A stretch of 64,000 nucleotides of DNA from Gymnorhina tibicen (Eukaryota; Chordata; Aves; Passeriformes; Artamidae). The number at the start of each line of letters is the position of its first letter. The first letter of the stretch is position 1. The translations under genes were made by a program, and so were the position numbers. The notes under the pieces were generated by a model, which searched no databases, had not been told where the DNA came from, and saw only the letters and a program-made list of their open reading frames with translations. Below are positions 49,575 through 64,000 of the stretch, one piece after another. The DNA lies in the NCBI GenBank assembly GCA_013399875.1, contig VXAZ01004042.1, positions 1,086,330-1,150,329 on the forward strand, given 5' to 3'.

Positions 49575-49613
49575 CGTTTCCTTTGGAATTTGTGACTGGC
49601 TTTGTTCTGCACT
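49575..49613 (-). CDS. PARD3: PARD3 exon C: 39-nt linker microexon between PDZ2 and PDZ3
   Basis: This very short exon encodes 13 residues, SAEQSQSQIPKET, in phase 0 at both ends. The acceptor is ttcctttag|AGT and the donor ACG|GTAAGA. It matches the mammalian linker NAEPSQMQIPKET that I recall from between the two PDZ domains. It is isolated by a 3.8-kb intron on its 5' side and a 12.7-kb intron on its 3' side. An alternative acceptor two bases further in (agag|T) would break the frame with exon B, so the AGT start is chosen. Because it is symmetric and small, skipping would shorten the linker and leave both PDZ domains intact. That suggests regulated inclusion, but only RNA data could show it. 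It is too short for an ORF-based search and was found by reading for the conserved peptide. Confidence 0.9.
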
Positions 49614-55260
<5,647 letters not shown>

Positions 55261-55317
55261 TTAAAATGCACATTTTATATCACATATTATTTTTACCAAG
55301 CAGAATGTATGTATACC

Positions 55318-55887
55318 TCACAGATACAATCCATGAAAATACATATAAGATGCAAGAATGAGTTCATGACAAAAAAAGAAAACAAAAGCTCTACAAGAAA
55401 GCTGTAGCTGAAGCACTGAGTCTGGGCACAGGTGGCTCAGCAGGCCCTCCCTGCAACTTGCTATTCTGACGACTGCCAAGTCATTGCCATATTTCCGACT
55501 TTCTATTTCAGATGAGCTGAGTGACAAGGAATCAGAACAAAGCATATCTGATATCCTATCACTGTCTTCCCCCTTGTCAATCTGGATCTCATCAATGATC
55601 CTTTCTTTCTCTTTTGCAGCTCTTTCAACAGTGACAGTCAGCCGATGCTGCTGGCCATGGGGCTTTGTCAGCTCACTTGTGGACAGTGGCAGGTGACAGA
55701 ACTGGAGCTCAGTGGTCTCATTTCTTCTGCTCTGAGGGACCTTTTCAATCAACAGCTCCTCTGCCCCAGGGCTTCACCCCAGCTCTTGCTGGCTTCCACC
55801 CCACTGTCTGTCACGCAGGCAGAGAGCAAAACCCAGGCCACCACTCCTGAGGTACTGCTGTACATCCAGGTGACTGACCACACTTGG
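55318..55887 (-). pseudogene. Unassigned coding-like frame with one in-frame stop
   Basis: Read on the minus strand from 55887 to 55318, the frame is open for about 190 codons except for one TGA at 55774-55776. The start of this frame directly follows a TGTCTTAG that could serve as a splice acceptor. After the TGA the frame has no ATG near its start. The central part has coding-like composition, with a charged segment VERAAKEKERIIDEIQIDKG followed by the serine/acidic stretch EDSDRISDMLCSDSLSLSSS. The last 30 codons look like ordinary intron. It does not match PAR-3 sequence I know, and I do not recognise the family. It may be a decayed retrocopy, a remnant exon of another gene, or chance. 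Confidence 0.3.
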
Positions 55888-56495
55888 CTAAGACAGACTG
55901 AAGCAAAACAGAGGCATTTAAAATGACCTGGAGAAATCCAGAGAGGGGAGTCCAGCCAATGCAGCAAATGAAACTTGTTTGTATTTCAGAGACATTAAGT
56001 ATACCACCAGTTTCAGGATTCACAAGCTGAGGACAAACAGAAGCCTTTCCTACTACACAGAAAGCTCAATTTGTGATCACCTCTTTGATGCAATTTATCC
56101 AATGTTACCAACAATCCCTGAAACTATGTTGAAACCTGCCACTCCTCCCCTCAACATTACACATCAAGTCTATTCAGGACACTTAATGCAGCATGAAAAC
56201 AAGTGGCCATCCAGTGGAGAGCAGCCCAACAGTGTCAGCACCTACAGCTTGCATTTGAAACATCTCAGAGGCTGTCAAGGCAAGTCTACAGTTCAAGTTC
56301 CCTTATTAGGCATACACAGGCCCAACCTACATTTAAGCTGACCTACAGTGGCAACCTGCAGTTAGGACTCAGCAATATCAGGTAGGTCCCTAAAAGCTGC
56401 ACAACACATCCCTTTCTGAAATGTCATGGGGACAGAAACCAAACTTCTGTGAAACAGACCCCAGTTATGAGCCATGGAAAGCTTAACACAAACCG

Positions 56496-57479
56496 TGTGA
56501 AAGACACACAACTACTAAACCATTTGAGGTGTTAATGTATTTAAGGGAAAAAAACCCAACTGTGCAACAGCAGCCAGAGAGACAAGTGAGTGAGCAAGAG
56601 AGCTCTGCAGATTCCCAAGGCCAATGCAGAAGAAGGGGGAGGAGGTGCTCCAGGTGCTGCAGCAGAGATTTCCCTGCAGCCCACAGAGAAGATGATGGAG
56701 AGGCAGCTGTCCCCCCTGCAGTCCACGTAGGTCCATGCTGGAGCAGAGATCCGCCTGCTGCCTGTGGAGGACCCTGCACCAAGAGCAGGGAGATACCCAA
56801 AGGAGCCTACACTGGAGAAGGCTCCTGGCAGAGGAACCTGTGGCCCCATGGAGAGGAGCCCATACTGGAGCAGGTTTTCTGGTGGGATCTTTGACCCTGT
56901 GGGGGACTGATGCTGGAGCAGCCCATTCCTGAAGGACTGACCCCATGGAACAGACCCACACCGGAACAGTTCTTGAAGACCTGCAGCCTGTGGGTAGGAT
57001 CCATGCTGGAGATGCCGGTGAAGGACTGTCTCCCATAGGAAGGACCCCACTCTGGAGCAGCACAAGACTGTGAGGAGTCCTTCCCCTGAGGAGAAAGGAG
57101 TGGCAGAGACAACATGTGATGAACTGACTGCAGCTCCCATTCCCCATCCCCATGCACTGCTGGGAGGAGGAGGAGGAGGAGGAGGAGGAGGAGGTAGAGA
57201 ATTCATGAGTAAAGATGAGTCCAGGAGGAAGGGAGGGGTATGGGGAAAATGTTTTAAGATTTGGGTTTATTTCTCTGATTTGATTGGCAATAAATTAAAT
57301 TAATTTCCCCAAGTCAAGCTGGTTTTGCCCGTGACAGTAATTGGTGAATGATCTCTCCCTGGTCTTATCTCAACCCACAAGCTTTTTGCTGTGTTTCCCC
57401 TCCCTTGTCCAGCTGAGGATGGTGAGCGATAGAGATACTTGGTGGGCACCTCGTGTCCATCCAAGGTCAACTCACCACA
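56496..57479 (+). mobile_element. LTR of an avian endogenous retrovirus-like element (plus orientation)
   Basis: The sequence follows an avian LTR layout that I recall. It has AATGTATTTAAGGGAAAAAA, TGTGCAACAGCAGCCAGAGAG, then a chain of imperfect units around CCATGGAGAGGAGCCCATACTGGAGCAG, then AACATGTGATGAACTGACTGCA, GGCAATAAATTAAATTAATTTCCCC (a polyadenylation-like AATAAA), and the end CTTGGTGGGCACCTCGTGTCCATCCAAGGTCAACTCACCACA. The 3' end at CCACA is clear. The 5' end is placed at a TGTGAAAG and is uncertain by tens of bases. No matching target-site duplication was found. Overlapping minus-strand frames of 212 and 221 codons lie inside it and are artefacts of the repeats. Confidence 0.75.
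57162..57194. repeat. (GGA)n microsatellite inside the LTR
   Basis: About ten GGA or GAG triplets in a row are directly visible. On the other strand they produce a run of prolines in the spurious frame. Confidence 0.95.
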
Positions 57480-59201
57480 ATGTTAATTAATTTCTATTAA
57501 TTAATTAATTTCTGTTGCCTACGTTTAACTGCTAAACCTACTTTCTTAGTGAGTAGATTAATATTCACACATGAAAAGAAAGCAGGAGTCAAATATAATG
57601 ACCAATACTCAACATACAGACTTCTGAAGTCTGCACAATTGCATTTGATTCAAATTTAGTACAATATATTTTATTATCAAGATAGAAATCATGTTAAGAA
57701 ATAAACTGAGACAGGTGACAGGACTGGGCGTGACACAAGCTTTTAAAACATTCATCTTGAACATACCTAAGTACTCCTGTACACACAGTAAGGCCATGTA
57801 GATCTTATTGTTCAGGAAATTTGGATCAATTCCTCTAGGCTAATTATTTGAGACAACTTCCCTTCCTTCTTCCTTCCTTCTTCCATTCAAGATAGTTGCA
57901 AAAACCATTTGGAAGTCTTCATCCACTTTCAGGCAAATATAAAATTTATCTCTGCTGTTACATAGATATTAAAAAAAAATACTAGGTCTCGTAACATCCA
58001 TATTTTACTTAGGAGATCTCCCAATTTTAATGATGCTTCAAACATTTATAGAGCTCTTTAATTCCCTGCAATATGTGAGGATGATCTGAATAAGGGTTTT
58101 TTAAGTCACATCTCAGCTTTTTATGGAATTTATCTTTTTCTTATTATAAGGATCTGTGTTGAATACTGCTCTTTGAGTACAGGTTTTGTCTGCTAAAATT
58201 TCTAAAGTAATATCAGAACATGAGTGCACTCCCAGGACAATATTTCATTATTAATAAGCTTAATCCCCATTGCCTGATTACAGCATCATTACAGATGTCT
58301 GGTTCACACACAGCACTTCAAACCCCCATGGAAAAAACAGAAGTTGAAATGTTCACATTACAAATGCACACAGGATATAAATTTGGACTGTAGCATTTTC
58401 CGCTGTCAAATCTCCAGAAAGTCTTTACCAAAGCCTGCAGAATGCCACAAATCCACGCTGAGCCCAGATATTAGCAGAAGAAAATTCTAATTACTTGTTT
58501 CTGTGGAAAGAAGGGGCCTCAACTGGGCTGTGTTCTACTGTGCTGCTCTGTGCAGCTTTGCATGAGGCAGCTTTTGGGTGTAATTTTCCTTTTACCGTTT
58601 CTCTGCCTCAGTTGGCTATTCATGCCCCATAGCTGCTCTTAGCTGGATGATACGGCTTCATAAACTACTATGCTTATTATATATAAATTAGATGTTCACG
58701 GGACTGGGAAATAAATGAATACATCCAACCGAGGACAAAAATAAATATGACTTCTGTGACTGAATTGATTTTAATTTTTTTTCTTTTTTATACACATAAC
58801 TGATTTAGTTCTCTCCACTCCATTCTCCATTCTCCTGTTGATAGAAATACATATAAGATCTTAATATCTTCCTGCTGCTAAAATGTTTTGAGTTCTTTGG
58901 CTGTAAAACTGCATTACAATAATGAGTGAACTGTGCAAACATATTGTAGGCTCCTCTGATTTATGCTAGTAATACAGGAGAGACTGGACACACATACAGG
59001 CAGAACCACAATGAATAGAAAAGAGAAGAAATTTCCATATTTTTGAAAACATGGGATTCATCCTGCACAAAGCTAGGAGCTTTACTCGGCAATGTTTAGA
59101 TTTTTTGAGCTATGTTCACCTTAATCTCTTTTAAATTTTAAAAAGGGTAAATTTTTGAAAGGGTAAAAAACATTTTCTTCCTTCTATAGTTCTCATCTCT
59201 C

Positions 59202-59232
59202 ACAGTGATCTGACAGTGATCTGACAGTGATC
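59202..59232. repeat. 11-bp tandem repeat, 2.8 copies
   Basis: ACAGTGATCTG occurs at 59202-59212 and 59213-59223, followed by a partial copy ACAGTGATC to 59232. Confidence 0.92.
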
Positions 59233-60151
59233 AAATTACACCGAGTGATAATAAGATTTAAAAATTACCCATAACTTGTATAATTCAAATTCTTAGGCTT
59301 CTTTGATAAATCAGCAGCTCTCTCAACAAGTTAAGAGTTCCCCTTTTTTCTTGAATGTGATGCTGAATATGACTTCTAAGGTCTCATCACCCTCAAGAGC
59401 TCAGCCAGCTCTGAGCTGAAGACAAAGTAGTTTTAAATGAATAAAAAGGGCAGTTACAATGGTAAAAGATCTATTTTGTACAAACAGAAAAGTGGCAGCT
59501 CTAATGTTTCAGTTGCTGTTTTGGAAGAAAAAGGTTCCACTACCTTTAAGGCAAGGGAGACAGGAAATCCATTCCTATAATTTAATTAAACATATTTTCA
59601 AAACGAACATCATAATTTCATTTGTAAGGAGTCTGATCATAAACTGACAGAATGTTAAAAATTTTATTAAATTTTACTACAGGTGACTAGACTCTTATCT
59701 CCCAGAGAATAAGTGTTTAATTTCTCACTAATGCTGGGATTACCTTCTTGATTGTGAAAAGAATGTGTCTGGCATAACATTTCTGTCTATGGCTATTCTG
59801 TACAAAAAGTTGTACGCTCCTCACTCAGCACCAACTGCAGGTCTAAATTCTCAGCAGCAAAATGTGCTCCTGGGTAGAAATACTGCCAGGATACAATGCA
59901 AAAAGCCAGGATCACTTCTGCAGTGTTTTCACCCCTCTCAAAAGGACACTGATTCAGAGATCAGAACAACTGAAGGACCTACACTGTGAACATCTTAAAA
60001 TATTTCTCTTACAGTTGTCTCCCCTTTCAGCACTGTAAGCAGTGCTAGAAGTAAATCATGCTCTTCCTTCATGCCTAATTTAAGAAAATGCAGATGAGTT
60101 CTCTGGTAGTGCAATACAGAGCTCTCCAAATTTAAAGAAACAACAAACAAA

Positions 60152-60176
60152 TAAAACAACAACAACAACAACAAAA
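60152..60176. repeat. (CAA)n microsatellite
   Basis: AACAACAACAACAACAACAA is visible within an A-rich stretch. Confidence 0.9.
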
Positions 60177-63100
60177 ACCCCAAAAAACTTCACTTCTCAA
60201 ACAATAGAAAACATCTAAAAACCAACAACTGGGCAAGACATTTTTTAGTACTTATGCAAAGAAAGCAGAGAGCATTTCAGAGCAACCTAAACAAGGAAAA
60301 CTCCTGTAGGTGAACAGTCCTCAGACAGAATAAATGATTGTTAGGGGAAAGTATAGATTCTTCATGAAAGACAAAGAACACACTCTCCCTTTCCTAAAAC
60401 AGTAAGCAAGGTTGCAGATAGAAACACTGTGTGGCACAAAATCACAAAAATGACAAAATAAAGCTTTGTCACTTAATGAAAGTAGTAGATTATACTTGGA
60501 TGGAGAATAAGGAGAGAGAAAACTTTACAATAAAACTAAGCAGAAGGGCCAAATGTTCTCTGACAGCAGTCAGAGCAGACACTGTCCTTCCAAGCACTTC
60601 AGCTTCCTAGTTTTTTCACAGGAGACTCTTTCTGGAGATCCAGGTACAGATGGATGACTGCTGAACTAATTATCCTGGTGTTGTACATTGGAAAGCAGTT
60701 ATTTTATTAAGGACTGAACCTCACGTAAGATTTGAACAGCAAATATGTTCTTATTGTAAGGGGCATCACTAAACTAATCAAGACCATTTTACTGCTCCTA
60801 GTTTAAGCCCCATATTTTCAGAATTTGTGCATGTGTAGTCAGGCTTACTGTACATGCAAATGACTGCTTAGAAGGCTGACTGCTCAGCTGTTTACAAAAT
60901 TTCTGCAGCCACATGCACAATCAAGACTAATTGCATCCCCATTTTTATGTAGTTGAGTAATTTGGAACAAGTGTGGTTTTTTTCCTCCAAGCAAAGCTCA
61001 GACCTCTCAAGAAGATCTTTGATCAACCTAATAGAAACATTCTTTTCCCCTTATGCTACAGCCTGCTAATGGTGATCAGAAGTAGTTTTAAAAAATGGAA
61101 AGATGAAACTTGATGCAGTTTATGCTTCTTCAGTGACTAATAATGCCCAAAATTATTTGCTTCACTTTTGAATCTCATTTCTCAAGGTCACTGAAGTAAT
61201 TTAGGCATCTACATGCTTCATTTCAAAAGTGACAAACACTCTTTCTGCATCTGAACAGGAATTTTAAGAGAACATATCACTTCAAAAAAAAATTTTAAAC
61301 AAAAATTTAAAATGTCAGTTCAAAGTCTGGCTCAAGAAACTGTGTGGGGAAAACAGGAGAGTATAATGAAAAATGCATATAAATCTGTACACTTCAGATA
61401 CATGATGCAGGATATCTTACAGACAAGTTCAGGGTCCTGTCTTGTACACCCTGCTATACAAATCCAAGCAAAGCAAGTAATTGTCCATAGATGTGCTCTA
61501 CTCCAGAGCAAACATGATGCCATTTTAAATTAGCATACTCCCAAACTATCGACGGCAACTTGTGTCTCTAATGACTTCTTGCAGAAAGGAACTTGGGTGC
61601 AGCAGGGCTGAGTGTCACTGTGCCATAGCATGGAATGCCCAGTCCTCTGGTGGGACTTGCAGCATTTCAGATCAGCTCTGTGTGCAGATGTAGCATTAAT
61701 GACCTCAGCAAGGCCAGCAAGCCAAACAGGAATACAAGAAACTCTGAAGAGCAAAGTCTCATAATCCTGCTCACATCTAATAATTTACCCATTTTTCTCT
61801 CCTGCACTGTGCAGAGGTGCCTCCTTTGTTTCAGGACTCACCATCTTCTAGAACAGAGCTGCTATGTCCTGTCTGTGATGGACTTGGTAATTGCTACAGC
61901 TTTCCTGCTGTAAGGTATCCTACAGTTCTGTCACTCATTTCTTTCCCTTTCTCTTTCTTGTTTGGCGAGAGGGAGGCCAAAAAGGAAAAGATGATCACAA
62001 CTCCCATGGTCGGTACCTAAATCACCCTCTGGAAGTGGGGAGATGTGGACTAAAGTCCTGATGCACTGAATACTTCGGACAAAATATCACCAAAATATTT
62101 GGTGGAACTAAGACCAACTTAAGAAACGTGAGCTCAGTGCTGACATTTTACTTCAAGAATTTTATATTTAATTTAGCGATACAAATATGTAGTTATAGAT
62201 AGAAATCATATGATGCAATGAGCATTGTAGTTAAGGGCAATCAAGTAAGATGAAGCTAATTTACAGACTCAGTACTTCAGGTTTGTCTTAGTACAGCAGT
62301 ATCAAAAGCAGTAGATATGAAATCTGAGTAGCACAACATCCAATGGAAAAGCAGTCTTTTGAATGCTTTAGTGAGTATCAGGCTAAGTGCTGTGAGTTAC
62401 TAAGTGCTCAAACACTGAGCCTTAGAGCCACTTGCTGCATAATTGGTTATTTATTATTTATAAGTGTTGGACTATATTTCTCTCAATTGCATTGGCTCAA
62501 ACACTTGCAGCCAAAGAAGGAACACTCTGGGAGTGTCCTGATGTATACGAGGACAAAGTTTGTCCTAACACTCTGGGTGTTATATCAGTGGTCTCATTTT
62601 CCTTATTCATTAGCTGCAAAGAACTATTTTTATTTATTTACACTTACTGCATATCAGTTTGCACCAAAATGTATATAAACATAGGCTCACTGTCATGTCT
62701 TGCACTATCTTAATTTGTGTGAGCTATTAAGCTAGACTGCTATACAAATTTAATGGCATCAGAATATCAGCAATAACCCCTACATCTATATGCTAAAAGT
62801 TCAGGCCTTGACCTTTAAGGCAAGATAAGCAGATATCCATTTTCATTTAGAAAAGCCAACAAACATTCTGCATTGACTGAAACATATGACTGACCTTCTC
62901 TTCTGACTTTATTAAACAGCTAAATCCTATGAAAGTTCAGATTATTTTAAAATGCCAAATCAGCAATAAATATTAAGAAATCATAATTACAGAAGCACAT
63001 ACTGTAGGGTTATTCTAGAATGTCATCCTATATAATAAAGCTTATGCAATATATAGAAATAGATCTGTAATAAAGAAGGTCTGTCTGTATTGAAAAAAGT

Positions 63101-64000
63101 CAATTCTCATATACTACATCCATAATAAGAATGCACAGTTATATCAAAACTGAATTTCAAGATGACACCTTGCATGCTTGTATGCCTCTAATGCACCCCA
63201 CAATGAGTTTTTAAAGTAATGATACTAATTGGTGAAATAACTGCTGCCTGTCAACTACAGATAAGAACATGTGTTTAATATGTATAAAGCCTGTATTATT
63301 ACAACATCCTCCTTTAGAAACAATCATCAAAAACAATCTACATCCCTATTGAACTCATATTTACAACAAAATACTTGGGGCATCCTTAAGTGTATTGCTG
63401 CATTTGTTCCTCCATAGGTATGTTCTCAGAGTGGTCAAATGAAAGCCAAAATGGGAGGGGCATGCCTCTTTCTACAGTGGGTATTAACAAATGAAAGACA
63501 GGAATGATAAAAAGGCATCTTTCCTTATGCACGTTTTTCTTTAATTTTACCATGTGTAAAACACAGATTCTATTTCTACTATGTATAATCTGAGCTAGGT
63601 GCCATTTCACCATTAGTATTCTCAAATAAGCCAACTGTTAGGAACAAATATTCCCTTTAAATCTCTGAAATATATTCTAAATATATTTCAAAGCTTTTAC
63701 TACTGTAAGAGCCATCAAACCTCTCTGGTATGAACTAGATGTTAAAGTATCTTAGAGATCACTTTTCATCAACAGGTTGCATGCATCTCCTTTACTCCAA
63801 ACCCACCTAAGACATTGGTGCCAGCAAGGATAAATTACATTATAGCTTTGAGGGGAGTATTTCTGAAACAGTATCCAGTGCAAGATGACCAAAATATAAC
63901 ATCACATCACAGTCCAAAAATCTGTAACACACCAAAATTATATTCTGGTGTCTTATGAGGAGCTGTAACACCATATTTGTTTCACACAAAAATATTATGG

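Noticed and set aside
55979..56341. 120-codon plus-strand frame just upstream of the LTR
   Set aside because: It has no recognisable domain, mixed composition and no splice context. It is probably a chance frame in intron or in an old repeat.
56515..57206. Minus-strand frames of 212 and 221 codons with a proline run
   Set aside because: They sit inside the LTR. The proline run is the (GGA)n microsatellite read in reverse, and the rest follows the LTR's imperfect repeat units.
59202..59232. CRISPR-like or regulatory repeat array
   Set aside because: The units are contiguous 11-mers with no spacers. It is a minisatellite in a vertebrate intron.

Overview
The window is vertebrate genomic DNA. 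It is almost certainly from a bird, and more likely a neoavian species than a chicken-like one. The evidence is several truncated CR1 LINE tails, three LTRs that resemble avian endogenous-retrovirus LTR families, and no mammalian-type repeats such as Alu or L1. The species call is inference from repeat content. No prokaryotic genes, CRISPR array, rRNA or tRNA was seen.

The only gene I can identify is the middle of PARD3 (Par-3 family cell polarity regulator), on the minus strand. Ten coding exons lie between 55235 (5'-most in the window) and 6457 (3'-most). They total 1434 nt and encode about 478 residues. Every exon has an AG acceptor and GT donor, and all ten join in one uninterrupted frame. 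In transcript order the exons (A to J) encode: A and B, PDZ2; C, a 13-residue linker microexon; D and E, PDZ3; F and G, a Ser/Pro-rich and acidic linker; H, the aPKC-binding region with its phospho-acceptor motif; I, a 15-residue cassette-like exon; J, a Ser-rich, Arg-rich and acidic segment. The upstream exons (N-terminal oligomerisation domain, PDZ1) and the downstream exons (Lys-rich and coiled-coil C-terminus) lie outside the window, beyond 64000 and below 1.

The remaining ~97.8% is intron. It holds CR1 fragments near 19.45-19.74, 29.26-29.65, 33.21-33.59 and 41.03-41.61 kb, and solo LTRs at 1.9-2.3, 4.35-4.93 and ~56.5-57.48 kb. It also has microsatellites and short tandem duplications, plus two CpG-rich patches near 10.0-10.3 and 27.8-27.95 kb. 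The 4.35-4.93 kb LTR has a perfect 5-bp target-site duplication. The most puzzling item is a minus-strand coding-like frame at 55318-55887, 5' of exon A. It has one in-frame stop, and I could not assign it to any family.

PAR-3 is a scaffold of the PAR-3/PAR-6/aPKC polarity complex. This window covers the part that binds membranes and partners through PDZ2 and PDZ3 and the part that binds and is phosphorylated by aPKC. No new biological system was found. The findings are mostly about splicing options, repeat insertions and unexplained intronic sequence.
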